Assembly (NCBI GenBank): GCA_905147135.1
Contig: LR990044.1
Span: forward strand, 7,568,122-7,632,121
Length of the DNA stretch: 64,000 bases
Origin: Blastobasis lacticolella
Lineage: Eukaryota > Arthropoda > Insecta > Lepidoptera > Blastobasidae
Direction: 5' to 3'
In this document: piece after piece, positions 21,930 through 33,667 of the stretch
Layout: each line of letters begins with the position of its first letter
How positions within the stretch are numbered: position 1 is the first letter of the stretch
Position numbers and translations under genes: made by a program
The notes under the pieces: generated by a model
What the model was told of the DNA's origin: nothing
What the model saw: only the letters and a program-made list of their open reading frames with translations
Databases searched by the model: none

Positions 21930-23656
21930 AATAAATATATAGAGAACATAAAATTAAATGACATGATATTGAATGACCCTACTGACATTGCAAATTCATT
22001 TAATAAATATTACATTAATTTGACTAATTCTATGGCCCATGACTCAGCTTCTAAACGTCACACATAGCTATCAACAATGCCAGTATTTTCTTAAAACCGA
22101 CTGACGCTCATGAAATAATAAAAGTAATTAATAAGTTGAATGCGTCAAACTCAACAGGCTATGACAATATTCACACAAAAGTGATAAAAGCCTGTAAAGT
22201 AGAAATTGCGCCATTTCTGAGTTACTTAATAAATTTATCTTTTGCGAAAGGCTTGTTTCCAGATCAGTTAAAGCTGACAATTGTAAAGCCTTTGCATAAG
22301 AAGGGGAGTGAGGACAAAATGGGCAATTATAGACCTATAGCACTTATATCTATTTTTTCTAAAGTATTTGAAAAAGCGATGCATGATCGCATTTGTAGCT
22401 TCATAAAAACGTTCAAAATTCTTAAAGGTAACCAGTACGGGTTTCAGGAGGGTAAATCAACGTCATTGGCTGCTTTTTCTCTTATAAATCAAATCCTGCG
22501 ATGCTTAGACGAAATAACAGCTGTTACTGCAGTGTTCTTTGATATTAGCAAAGCATTCGATTTCGTATTACATAAGAGACTCCTCGATAAATGTGAACGG
22601 TATGGTTTACGGGGGCAAGCGTTTAAATGGCTGGACAGTTATCTTAGCAACAGAAGACAATACGTTGAAATAACAAAAGTAGATAATGCAGAGCGTAGAT
22701 TATACAGGTCCTCAATTAAATTTAATAAGGTTGGGGTGCCACAGGGCAGTATTTTAGGGCCACTATTATTTTTGCTCTATATTAATGACTTGTCAAATGT
22801 AATAGAATATGACTGCACTCTGTTTGCTGATGACGTGTCCGTAATAATACCATGTAAAGATATTAATACTTATAATGATGAGATAAACAAAACAGTACAT
22901 GATATTATAAAATGGCTTGACGATAATAACCTCAAAGTTAATTTAAATAAGACTACCTACATACAATTTATAAATAGGAACGGACAGAAACAAGATTTAA
23001 CTGTGTCAGTCAATGGTCAAATAATTGCTGAGACAAATCAAACTGCATTCCTGTGTATCTGGGTAGATGATAGGTGTGCATGGACCACGCATATCTTCAA
23101 ATTGTGCAGTATAATAAATTCTTTTGCATATGCACTTTGGCGGCTCACTAAAATTAGCAGCGTAAAAATTGCTTTGCAGGCATATCACGGGTACATATGC
23201 TCTATTATAAGGTATGCCATTATGCTATGGGGTAATTCAACACACGTAAATCGGGTACTCCTCTGTCAAAAACAGTGCATCAGAGCAATTTGTGATGTTG
23301 ACTCATTAACGTCGTGTAGACTCTTATTTCGCTATCATAATCTGTTAACAGTCCCGAGTATATACATCTACGAGATATGTGTATTTGTAAAAAGCCACCT
23401 GTACTTATTCACTAAAGTCTCAGAAACAACTGCCTTCAATACAAGGTTTCCTGATCGATTGGTGGTCCCTTCTCAGTCAACCACACTCTACAGCAGAAAT
23501 AGTTTCTCAATGGCAATTTAAATTTATAACCGCCTCGACAATAATTTGAAATTATTGTCAATAATTATATTTAAACAAAAATTTAAAAAATGGTTGATTC
23601 AAAGTTGTTTTTACAGTGTTAATGAATTTTTTGAGTCATTTGAGCGCGGACGTTAA
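21930..23656 (+). pseudogene. LINE ORF2 (reverse transcriptase), near-complete but interrupted
   Basis: RT pseudogene of a jockey/CR1-like non-LTR element. From about 21930 the pre-RT region is in broken frames. A 461-codon open stretch from 22136 (no ATG; first codon TTG) covers the RT: KPLHKKG and NYRPIALISIFSK in the fingers, FFDISKAFD (motif A), GVPQGSILGPLLF (motif B) and LFADDVS (motif C) with both catalytic Asp present. A single in-frame TAA at 23519-23521 interrupts the C-terminal part; the same frame then continues (IYNRLDNNLK) to a TAA at 23654. The endonuclease is missing. It belongs to the same family as the elements at 34956 and 46679. Confidence 0.8.
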
Positions 23657-24060
23657 AATTAGGATGTAACACAATAACAATAACATATTAGTTATGTAAA
23701 ACTAATTAACTATTGTGGCAATAATAATTTAAATAATTTATTCAAGCTGATTGACATATTTTTTGTAATATTTTAACTGTTGTGACAATTTTGATTTATA
23801 TAATTTATTAATTATGATTGACATATATATGGGTAAATAGTGTTGTGAAATTGAGATTTATAAATTATGAATTTTGTTGCTGAAATTACTCGAATTAATT
23901 TAATTTAATTGAAATATTGTATGCCAGATTCTGGTAAAGTGTGTGAAGCGAAAATATTAATTTTAACTCATAAGTTTGTCAATATCATGAAATGTTTTGT
24001 GGTCTAGTCATTGCGTAATATATCTGACTCTCATTTTGTATATAAGTTAATGGAAAAAGA
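23657..24060 (+). mobile_element. LINE 3' UTR with TTGACAT repeats
   Basis: AT-rich region after the RT with repeated TTGACAT or TGTGACA motifs. The same motif recurs after the RTs at 34956 and 46679, so it is a family trait. The 3' end is not precisely visible. Confidence 0.5.
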
Positions 24061-24964
24061 TTTATAGATAAAATGATAATGCAGATTTTTTGAAAGATGG
24101 GAAAAGGCTCATTGTGTCCACCTTGTGGCACACATTGAACCAGGGGGTTGGTCTACAGCAAACCGGGGAGTACACAGTGAGCCCGACGAATGAGATCACT
24201 ATTATTAACGTTTCCTCGTTGTAGTTATTAGCATAGTAGATAAATCAGATAATAATACATTCTTTATAAATGTGTAAACAGTTCGTTTTATTTACCAAAA
24301 TAACTGTGAAGACTATAAATCAACATAAATCAATAACAACATAACTTATCCTATTTTCTGATTACAGTCATTGATGATATATTTTAAGGTATTATAATAA
24401 ATAGTCAACTAGCTACACTAGAGTTCATAAGATATATAATAAGACTAAATTGCTTATTTAAAAAAAAAAAAATCTTTGTATGGCAACTTATGCCAAGTTT
24501 TTTATCCGTCATAGAACGTCATTCTTAAATATTCTTTTGAATACTTTGCAAACAATTAAAAAGGAAGTGTGGAAAATAATTTTTAGCATGATTAATAATT
24601 TAGACAAAAGTTAGAGCTAATAGTGACCAAATAACTAATAAGGAGTAACAAGGAAAGATTATCCCCAGATTATTGCCATATCCACACTTTATAATGTTTA
24701 CTACTGTCAGTCAATACGGACTTATAGTGGTCCTATTATATTTTAGGAGTCTACCGACAGTGGTGGTGTGATAGGGTAGTGGTATGCCCTACACAAATTG
24801 ATGTAGATAAAAGTAAGTGATGGAGTAGGGTTTCGATCCACTGGTGGAGCCTTGCAGTGGATATAAGTGACTTGATTGGGTTGAGTACGGATAGAGTACG
24901 GTTAGGGCGCGGATAGGGGTAGGGTACATGTAGGAGTGGGATAGAGGTAGAGTTCTACTTCTAT
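24061..24964. other. No gene seen; G-rich degenerate repeat near the end
   Basis: AT-rich DNA with an A12 run near 24470. From about 24760 to 24955 the + strand is rich in GGTAG/GGATAG units. No coding potential recognised. Confidence 0.4.
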
Positions 24965-25975
24965 CTATTATAATTTTCCACTAGGTATATAATATAATTA
25001 TTGATAGAACAAGAAACTCAAAGATTTTCATACACATACCTTAACTTAATTTAAACCTAGGTACATAATCAAAAATATATACAATCAAAAATAAAAAACA
25101 TTATCAAAAAAAAAGACTACAAATAGCTGGCAACTGGGAGTGTGCCTAGGTGGCTGGCGGCGTTACCTCTTTGTATGGCCAAACTTAAGTGCTGGCCAAG
25201 GTACGCTCCACCCCGTGGGTTGCCAGTTGTGTCAATTAGGTGGGCAGATAGGTCCTGGATGATCTTTCGGACATATGGCTTCCAGGACCCCACCATTTCT
25301 ATCCCAAAAGGCAAATATTAGTATCGCTCGCTAAGGGATCTTTATTTCTCAGCCGCTAAAGCTGCCGTGCTGGCAAAGGCCGAGCTAGCCCTAAGGTGGG
25401 ATAGAGCCAGAGTATCGCAGGTCGCATCCCACGCTTAGGGCCTGCCCTGCGACCAGGCGACGAGCATCGGTCCTCTTAACATCGCCCCGGGCCAGCCCAT
25501 TGGGTTCCAAAACAGCTGGCACGTTGACTATGACAAGGATCCGGCGGATGGTGTCGTTGATGTTTGCGTGACGCGACAGACGACCGACGCTTCGTTGGCA
25601 CGACAGTCCGTGGTGCCACTCCTACAATGGCAACGATATGATTCATTTGTTTTTACTCTTATCGCAAGCACACAGACAGTGTAAGTATGGGCCCGGTTAA
25701 GATCGTAACCGTGTTTTGAGATGGTATTGTATGCAGCCAGTATTCCGCTTCTTACTCTAAAGCTGCGAGTAGACGAGCTCGATCTGGTCGAATTTTTTAG
25801 AAGTGTCGAGAAAGCGAGTTTACAGATCGGCTCCTCCCAATGCTTTTGGGAGTTAGGGATGGCGTGAAAATCAGGCAATGGATCAGATACCTCGAGGCCG
25901 CCGAAGAACGAAGTAATATTTTTTATTGGCAAAGAGTGCGTGCTATCTACGGAAGACAAGATGTCTTTTAGTTAA
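24965..25975 (-). pseudogene. RT-associated C-terminal protein of an invertebrate retroelement (minus strand), decayed
   Basis: Pieces of one protein lie in successive frames on the minus strand. First is a QKHWEE...RARLLAA...YWLHTIPS stretch (about 25950-25690). Next comes a Cys/His-containing segment (YRCHCRSG, about 25620) and a KRPDGMTLVAW-like segment. Last is a clean frame at 25314-25117 (GSWKPYVRKIIQDLSAHLID, then LSLAIQRGNAASHLGTLP). These motifs are common to C-terminal regions next to reverse transcriptases in invertebrate genomes. Several frameshifts and stops make it non-functional. This copy lacks the hAT insertion that splits the three later copies and so shows the empty site (GTGGGCAG at about 25233-25240). 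Confidence 0.65.
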
Positions 25976-26208
25976 CTTAAATTTTAACTTTTAATCATTA
26001 TCATCACTATTGGCTGCCCAGTTCTATTTTATTTAGATTTATTTATCTATAATTGTATCGATAGTCTCGTAACAGAAGTAGGTACATCTGCTTTTAACAG
26101 TTATATATAATTTGAAGATAGTGGAGTATTTTGAAATTGTTGACCTGTCGTATTCTTACCTAATGTAAAGTATGAAGTTTTTACAAAATAACTAAGTGTG
26201 GAGCCAAT

Positions 26209-26620
26209 GAGGAGTTTTCCAGTAGGTATTGTCAATTGGTTTCAAAAAGCATCAATAGATGGCGCTCCTACAATTTTAGTAATCTTTTTTTAATCTGTAT
26301 GATGGTGGCAGTAATTTCATGCAGCCAACTTATATAATACTTAAAAATAAAATGTTTATTAATATAAACATAACTGTTAAAGGTTGAACGAAATATACAA
26401 AGAAATATTTATATAAGTTGGCACTATGTTACATTATTATTACAATTTCTAAAATGGTTGAAAACTATTGACAAATACAATATTATCCAATACAACGTAC
26501 CCAGTGTTTATATCCTTTTTGCTAAGAACCTATTTCAAGCGATAATCAATTACCAAAATTTTTGGGGCGCCATCTAGTGAGTGGTTAGTAATGCTTTAGA
26601 TACCTATTGGAAAACTGCTC
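26209..26620. mobile_element. 412-bp MITE with about 21-bp inverted ends
   Basis: The left end GAGGAGTTTTCCAGTAGGTA and the reverse complement of the right end (GAGCAGTTTTCCAATAGGTA) match with two differences. The equivalent place in three paralogous blocks (for example 34820) reads AGCCAATTGGCACC uninterrupted, so the empty site is known; the duplicated target is AT. Each arm also contains AGATGGCGC. Nested internal repeats (GCCAACTTATATAA and its complement) lie at about 26334 and 26410. Confidence 0.75.
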
Positions 26621-26904
26621 ATTGGCACCATGTGACGGGATTTTTTCCTTAGCGACATGTGAAACGAGGTCTATAATTTAAACAAATAGACCACATTTTT
26701 GCAGAGCCATACCAGTCTCTTATTATAAAATTTCTCTCTTATTTTCAATAGAGATCACTTGATACGTTAACACGACAGGAATACTTTGTGTTATATTAAT
26801 GATATTGATATTAGGAGGGTTATGGGGCCCTTCACCATCTCAGGAGCCCAAGCTATGTGCTCGTGATCCCCGTGGACAGACAGACAAAACGTAAATATCT
26901 AAAA
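26621..26904 (+). repeat. Spacer S, partial copy
   Basis: Matches the spacer that precedes promoter-less C6 copies (TTAGCGACATGTGAAACGAG, then GGGTTATGGGGCCCTTCACC and CCCGTGGACAGACAGAC). It is cut at about 26904, where block U begins. Confidence 0.65.
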
Positions 26905-28396
26905 CATCATTATAGGAACTCTGACAAAGTAGCTGTTTCTTCCTTCCAATCAAATCAATAGTTAATTGATCAAATATTTTATTTCGTAAAATTATAAAAG
27001 CCCAATTAATTAGCCTGCTCTCAGACTATCATTGCAGCTAAAACACCCACCGAGCACAATGCATTTTTCTAAGGACAAAAAAGCGTTTGTGGCGCTGATT
27101 GGGATTGTGAGGTGACAAATTAAAATTATTAAATGTAAATATACGGGTAAAATGTGGGCTGTGATGATGTGATGATGATACGGGTAAAAGATGATTCTTT
27201 TGTATTTGTGATACGTTTGAAAACTTTGAATATTTGTTGTAGCGATAGTAAAAGCAAAAATAAAAACTGAGAAATATCATTTGAAGTTACAGCTAAGTGG
27301 AATTTAGAGATCAGACCTTATTTATTCTATAATATATACGATATTTATTAGACTTATGGCTCGGAAACTATAGAACGACAACTGAACCCTTTTAGCTGGT
27401 AAGTCCACACTTATACTTCTACACCATTGTGTCGAAATCTTTGCTCTATACAAAACCCCAAAATATTCTGACGCCATTCAGCGCTGCAGCGCTTCCTAGA
27501 AATATTCAAAATATTTTTATTTTTGAAGGCCAATTTCATGTACTCGCAGCATAGATCCGGGAGTCAAACCCGCAGGACACCACAAAACTTTTTTGTGAGA
27601 ACTCGTCCTTTGAAGTCGTGCCTTCCACCTTTTATTTCTTGCATTATTGATTTTTAATTTAATAAAATACAATATACCACAAACTTTAATTACCACGAGC
27701 TGAACAACATACAACTAGCTCAAGTAAGTTGAACAAAAGTGACTACGAAATTTAACTGCATTACTAATAACGTTCAACATTGAAAATAATTTGCTTAATG
27801 TTTCGGGTTTTATCCTAATTACCCTTAATTTCTACTTATCTAAATCGAAATATTAGTAAATTGTTTCTCAAATAGAGTCAATGAATTCCAAAATACTGTG
27901 GCTGGTGTTAATATAATTCTGAACAAAGAACTCCAATAATGTAAAATGGTTAATAAAACATATAGTACTTTATTGTACTAAAGATCACGCATATTGCAGA
28001 ATATGTTCTGTAGCTGTTTTATTTCAATATAAATAAATCAAAGCCATACGGCGCACGCGTCGCGCAAAGCAGTACTTTTAGCCTATAGAAATAAGGTTGA
28101 TTTTCGTTTACACTAAGCTAGTTACGTAATTTACACCCCAACATAGGGGAGCACATCACTGGTGCTAGGTCCAATTTTAGCCGACCACCATCGGTGTAAT
28201 TGGTAGGTCATGGTGTACAGATGGTATAGTATGCAACGTGTTATTAAAAAATAATTCATGTTAAGATACAGATAGCCGGATGACCGCATCGGAATCGGTC
28301 ATTTTTAAAATCTAACTGATTCCCGATTATAGTTGAAGTCGAATCTACGTTCCGAAGCAATGCACGATGCAATGATTAACATTTTCTAGAATCTAG

Positions 28397-29142
28397 CCCG
28401 CCAGCACTCGCGCCTCAAAAAATTACATCAGCACTCGCGTGTAAAGCATTTTGCTCACGTTTATGAATGTAAATAAATGCAAGTTTTACCAAAAAATATT
28501 ATTAAAACAATATGTTATTAAATAAAATACACATTATTTATTCTACAAAATATATATCTAAAAAGTTAACAAGATTATAGTTCCATTTTGTACACCCATC
28601 TTTGTCTACGTAACATAGCTGACTGCCCGGTGAAATTGAAGGAACCTCGCCTTCTACTTCCGATGACGACTGTTCGGTGTTAGTGGAATGATGACTGTGT
28701 TCATTACCTCGATCGCTTTCAATATCATCGGCTGTAAAAGACGGGTCCTCAATATCTTCCAAATCCTCCTCCATCAACCATGTTGAAACGCGTTCATCTC
28801 TTCGATCACGATCCACCTATGATATAAATACATAATACATTACTATTTCAGTAATGTGAAATCATAATATTGCATAAAAGTAGCAGTAAAACTGTCGCTA
28901 AGATGAAAAAAAATAAAGTCATGAGTTAAAAAAAGTACTTACGGTACACGGTACACGGCACAACAAACCACCTCGTGCGAGTGACTGGCGCACACTGGCG
29001 AGAAGTGAACAACATGCAGGGGTGGGGGACGGAACAAAACTCAGCTACCAAATGAACGATGTACCTACGAATAATTTTGACAAAATGGCGCATGTTTTAA
29101 ATTTACTGTGAGCAAAATGCTCATAGCGCGAGTGCTCGCGGG
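28397..29142 (-). mobile_element. piggyBac-like element, internally deleted, with CTAG target duplication
   Basis: The empty site is preserved in block copies 1 and 2 (TCTAGAATCTAGGTGATATG). Here CTAG occurs at both edges (28393-28396 and 29143-29146), with 746 bp between. The inverted ends are CCCGCCAGCACTCGCG and, reversed, CCCGCGAGCACTCGCG, 16 bp with one mismatch. A GCATTTTGCTCAC subterminal motif is also repeated in inverted orientation. Ends beginning CCC and the encoded acidic N-terminus fit piggyBac; the usual TTAA target is replaced by CTAG. Confidence 0.75.
28538..28816 (-). pseudogene. piggyBac-like transposase N-terminal fragment (92 aa)
   Basis: An acidic, Ser/Asp/Glu-rich frame (EEDLEDIEDPSFTADDIESD) followed by KDGCTKWN, the layout of piggyBac transposase N-termini just before the conserved core. 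The frame then meets the element's right-hand end region, so the DDD catalytic core is deleted. It probably survives only as a non-autonomous remnant. It reads from an ATG at 28816. Confidence 0.55.
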
Positions 29143-31062
29143 CTAGGTGATATGTAAATGTAATATTATTGTGTAGAGTTTGATTCGTTAGGGTGAGTCT
29201 TAATCTCGCGATTGCACCGCGATGCGTACCTACCTCTATTACCATACGTACCTATAATACACTTATAGTGTCACAAACTTATCTGACCCAGCGGCCAAAA
29301 CTGAAACCAAGTGTCGCCAATGTGTCGCCAAAATGTCATGTCGGCGACACAGCCCCGGGGTCCCTATTTTTGAAATCGCTCGCATGCTCTCCTTCTAATG
29401 CTTGTCTTTTCTCTCTCTACCATTATGATACCAAGATGACCAATTAAGTACATAATAATACCTACAGCACGTTTTAATAATAATAAAAATGGAGCTGGAC
29501 AACGGTAAGTTTTGTCCGCAGAAATATGATGAATCTAAAATTCCGTGCTCTTTAAATACTTTTGTCGTACAAATTTGAACTACCAAGCACTATAAAGAGA
29601 CATGAAAAGATATTTAGAGGGTTTGCACCTATGTTGAATACGCGATATTTCTTTGTTTTTGTTTGACGGACCTATGGGGTCTTACCTTTAACATTTTATT
29701 TTTTTAACCTGTCGCTCGCTACCATTTTCTTTTATCGCACCTCGCTCGCTAAGTGCCATAAATAACTCTTTGGTTGTTTTGCCCATTTTGGGGACACGAT
29801 GTAAACGGTAATAACTCTTACGTCACTGACATAGAGTATCATTTTAAATCCTATTCTATTAACAAACAGATGATTTGTATAGCATAGGCGAGAGTGAGAA
29901 AGATGATTTGTCAAAATCAGTGGCCCAATGCGTACGACATTTATTAATGTTTTCTTAACTTGCAATATGATAAAGGTTAACCCCTGGGAGTTTCTGTCTC
30001 ACGTTATTCTTTGTTACGTTTGCTTTTACAGTCGCATTTTCGTATTTTACCACTCATCACCGTTGAGTTGAAGTACGTACCTATAGGCACAAAAAGAAAC
30101 CCCCATATGTCTCATTTACCTTAATTAATATTGGGAATTAGTATTTAACCCTTAATAAGCGCATCGAAGAAGCCAATTACACCTTTGCTTAATCCAGCAA
30201 CCTAAGCCATCAGAGAGCACATCACAATGAAATGATTGCACAGAATAAGGTGTATTTGTTTATCACTATTACGAGGCGCGATACAAAAATGGACCTTCTC
30301 ATGTAAGCAATACATTTCATTTTGATCTGCTCTATGATGACTTGGTTCAAGCAAAGCTACAAACGGCTTTGAAATCTTTTGAATAGGTACTCACCGAGCT
30401 TGCCTTAAAATGTGTATTTTTCTCCTTGCTTCTATTCCTCACTGCTGAGGGTCGTGGCAGCCGCCACGGATCACTTTGCGGCTCACAATGTCTCGCCGTA
30501 GGTGTCTCTCTTCAGCGTTTCGAGCGCCGTGCGAACGTGATCCGTTCAACGTCGATATACGGCAACGGTCCCGCGGTCTCTCTCCTTCTTCCATGTTCTT
30601 GAAAAAAAAACAGATGCCCGAGGTAGTTATTTTGCTTCTTTGCAATGTAACCGATATATGAGTTCTCTGGAGACAGATGGTAGAGAGCCTAGTATGCTTG
30701 TGGTAAAACCTGTGTAGGTACTTATACAATAGTCAAATATTTATTGCTGCGTTACGAATGAGACACAGCAGCACAAAAACAGGTGCTGCATATACCTACG
30801 TGTGTTACCGAACTAGTAGCACATAGTTGTGGGACCACGATTCCGGAGGGCTTGGGTGCAACAAGATAAATTGCTTAAACGGTATCTAATAGTTTCTGAA
30901 CCCCCGCAGTTTTTGTATCAAACCCTACATTCTATACTGCAATTCTTATTTCCAAACACGAAAATACAATAAGAAATTAGTCACCTTAAAGATTTACTAT
31001 TGACGATCGACTCATCGATAAGCTAATCAGTCCTAATAACTCTGTGTTCCTAACTACTTTCG

Positions 31063-31098
31063 TATTTAAGCGTTCATTATTGTTGTAGGAACTCAGTC
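31063..31098 (+). promoter_or_regulatory. Core promoter of C6 gene 3
   Basis: TATTTAAG at 31063 and CTCAGT with the A at 31095: 32 nt again. Confidence 0.65.
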
Positions 31099-31149
31099 GT
31101 CGCCTGCCCAGTGCCAGCAATTGAGCCGTCGACATTGGTGCCGGGTAAA

Positions 31150-31506
31150 ATGGAGTCTTTAACTACGAAAATTGAGACCCAGATCGCGCAGCAGCTGATC
31201 CGGGATATGCCTCTGAATCGGCACGTCCTCATTTTGTCAGCGGCCACAGATAAACTGTTCAGCTCGCAGGACATCCCCCGGACACTGCAGATCGGCATCG
31301 TGGTGCGCTTGCTCTGTATTCTCAAGAGGATACAGGACGAGCGCAACCAGTTGGACTGTTGCTACGCTAGGGCGATAGACCATCCCAACTGCGAGCCCAA
31401 CCAACGAATGGCGGCGCTGGGGGAGCTATGGAACCTCCCCCAGTTTGACGAACTGATTTGCCTGACGTGCTGGAAGCCACTGTACAAATTTTACGATGTC
31501 CGGTGA
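31150..31506 (+). CDS. C6-family protein, copy 3 (118 aa, TTK variant)
   Basis: Intact frame with a LTTKIETQ N-terminus where copies 1 and 2 have LTSKSETQ. The frame is open for 13 more codons upstream, but the first of these is GTG (GTGCCAGCAATTG), so the ATG at 31150, in AAAATGG context, is the start. All six Cys/His ligands are present. One replacement, D95 to N, is unique here. The 5' UTR has GGTGCC where copies 1 and 2 have CGTCACATTCC. Confidence 0.65.
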   Translation: MESLTTKIETQIAQQLIRDMPLNRHVLILSAATDKLFSSQDIPRTLQIGIVVRLLCILKRIQDERNQLDCCYARAIDHPNCEPNQRMAALGELWNLPQFDELICLTCWKPLYKFYDVR

Positions 31507-31916
31507 GCGAGCCAGGGTCAGTGCAATCTGGTTACCGATGCGCGGTCTGAAGTCAAAAGTACGGTGGCTGTGAGCGGACATCAGCTTCAGATCCAGCGAC
31601 CAAAGAAAAGGCATCACTCGGGTCGTGGTGAAGATTTATTCTTTTAGTTTAAATTTAGTTTCTCCGTTGCTTTATGTTTGTATATTCTGTGTATTAAATA
31701 TTATAAGTTTTGAATTAGTATTTGACATTGTTATTTTAATTTTCTATTAGGTATATAATATAACTATTGATATAACCAGAAACTCTAAGATTTTTATTCA
31801 CATATCTTTACTAAATTTAAACCTAGCTACATAATCAAAAATATATACAATCAAAAATAAAAAACAATATCAATGTGTTGCTCGTGGGTTGCTAGTTGTG
31901 TCAATTAGGTGGGCAG
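31507..31916 (+). other. C6 3' tail plus truncated 3' end of the minus-strand RT-associated element
   Basis: The standard tail (GCGAGCCAGGGTCAGTGC...) runs to about 31735, then the AT-rich minus-strand 3' end follows. About 100 bp present in the other copies (43140-43240) are deleted at 31873. It ends with the hAT target GTGGGCAG at 31909-31916. Confidence 0.6.
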
Positions 31917-32029
31917 CAGGGAGCTACCGCCGTATCTGCCTTATCAATTATACGGGGCTGCCGGGCCCCGGGGGCGCCCAAAGCTGTAATCGGTTTCGAC
32001 ACCGTTCAACACAAACATTCCTTTTTTTG

Positions 32030-33395
32030 TTATGATGATTTTAAAATATCGAGGTTAACATCCCCCATTATCAATATTTGAGCATTTTCGAAGACAATAG
32101 TCTGAAGAACTAGTTCTAATTGCCGAGTGCAGACCCTAAAATCACCATCCGTATTAGATCCATATATAGAAATGATAATTAGGTTCAATTCCACAATTTC
32201 TACAGCAGCAATTTCAATTTGCATCTCGACAGAGAAAGTGCAAAGGTCGCTTCTCTCTAAAAAGGTAATATTTTTATTCACAAAAATGCAGGTCCCACCA
32301 TGCTGCCTTGAGTCGAGAAGCTAAACTATAATACATTATACTGCAGACTCTGAGCTCATCCTCGCTCATCCAGTGCTCGGTTAGCAGCAAGATGTCATCA
32401 CACCTATTACTCGGAGTAAATTATTTTATGAGTTGAGTCTTATTACGCAAACACTGCACATGTTGTAGTATGGCATACAGTGATCGACGACACGGAGTCT
32501 CACCGCGGCTGGCGCTCGGCGGCGGCGACTGCGGAGTGCGGCGAGCCGGCGGCGCTAGAGTTGGCTTCGGTCCCGCGGCGCTCGCAGGGACGTGCGAGAA
32601 ACCAATTACTAAATCGGACACCTTGCGTCCATACCGTTGGGGAGTTAATTTGGTCAAATATACTTTCGGGAATTCCAATGATGAAAGAAGCATACCTGTC
32701 AGTATTAATTTTACGTTTTTCAACGCGATAGTCCTCTGATTTAACTACTCTATTTAAAAAAACTGAGGATCTGCTGAGTCGTGGTCTCCGGTCTGAATGA
32801 CCAGGCTTGCATATATTTTACCCTCTTCACTGTTAGAAGGTTGTCAGAATGTTTTCCGGATCCCACAGTGACATGTAAACTCGATCTTCTAGTCTTCTTA
32901 TTTTATACTTTCATCCACCCAGAATCCTCTGCCGTAGACAGTGCAACAACGGCCGTGTTTGTGGCCTCGGTCTCAGTGGCAGTCGTTTGAAGCACTGGGA
33001 ATTGGTCGTCTGTTTTTGGTTGGTCAACCGGCGTCGAATCAGTTTTTGCGCTAACCTCGACAGCGTTGCTGCGCTTGTCAACATTATCCGCTCGACCGAT
33101 AGCATCGATCGCTTTAAGACGGGCTTGTCGTTGGGGTCGCTGCAGCGCATCCGGAGCAGGCGCAAGAGCTCCAACTTTCGAAATCTCGGGGGTAGGATTT
33201 GTACTTGCCCGAATGAGATTCAGCGCAGCAATTTGGCTAGATTGGTCCGTAATTATCACTTCTGGGGCACTAATTCGAGTCACTAGGTTCGTCACTGTTT
33301 TTGTCAACTCGCGGACAAAATTTTCGAGCAAAGTGCTCGACTTTTTCACCAGAAAATAATTAAATATGCGGAGAGCAATTTCTGAGTACGTTGAC
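32030..33395 (-). pseudogene. LINE fragment in hAT copy 1: ORF1 C-terminal part and ORF2 endonuclease start (minus strand)
   Basis: Reading on the minus strand, a frame at 33349-32903 and beyond (LLENFVRELTKTV..., DQFPVLQ) is a gag-like ORF1. The continuation near 32700-32600 has an ASFIIGIPES-like ORF1 C-terminal pattern in another frame. Then comes QHVQCLRNKTQ (ORF2 start) and an endonuclease piece at 32281-32030 with IIISIYGSN and IMGDVNLDIL, the EN-domain Asp/Asn motif. Frames are interrupted. The element's RT is absent. Confidence 0.65.
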
Positions 33396-33445
33396 TTCTC
33401 CGGGGGGGAGGGGGAACTGACGGACTAATAACAGCGTGCTGTCTC

Positions 33446-33667
33446 TTTTTGACCCTTCCGGTTACATCTGCCACTGCTAAACGACATCTTTCGAAACTTA
33501 AATTGATAAAAAACTATCTTAGGACTTCAATGAGCCAGGAACGACTATCAGACCTGTCAGTATTGTCAATAGAGGCAGAAACACTAGAAAAACTGAAATC
33601 ATCTTCAGTTATAGATAACTTAGTAACTACATTTGCCGCAGAAAAGGAAAGAAAAGTGTATATTTAA
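33446..33667 (+). pseudogene. hAT transposase C-terminal dimerisation domain fragment, copy 1
   Basis: About 72 codons with LPVTSATAKRHLSKLKLIKN, YLRTSMSQERLSDLSVLSIE and AAEKERKVYI, the pattern of the hAT C-terminal dimerisation domain in zinc-finger MYM-type-1-like transposases. The preceding transposase is missing. Position and strand fit the right-hand end of the surrounding hAT element. Confidence 0.8.

Larger units (their letters stand above)
26905..31062 (+). repeat. Upstream block U, copy 3
   Basis: Matches 866-4427 and leads to the C6 gene at 31150. It is closer to copy 1 than to copy 2 in 27300-28390. A piggyBac-like element sits inside at 28397-29142. No conserved ORF seen. Confidence 0.7.

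Noticed and set aside
31111..31149. N-terminal extension of the C6 protein by 13 residues in the TTK copies
   Set aside because: The first codon of the extension is GTG. The ATG at 31150 (and at 42339, 50478, 59619) has a good context and is shared by all copies.
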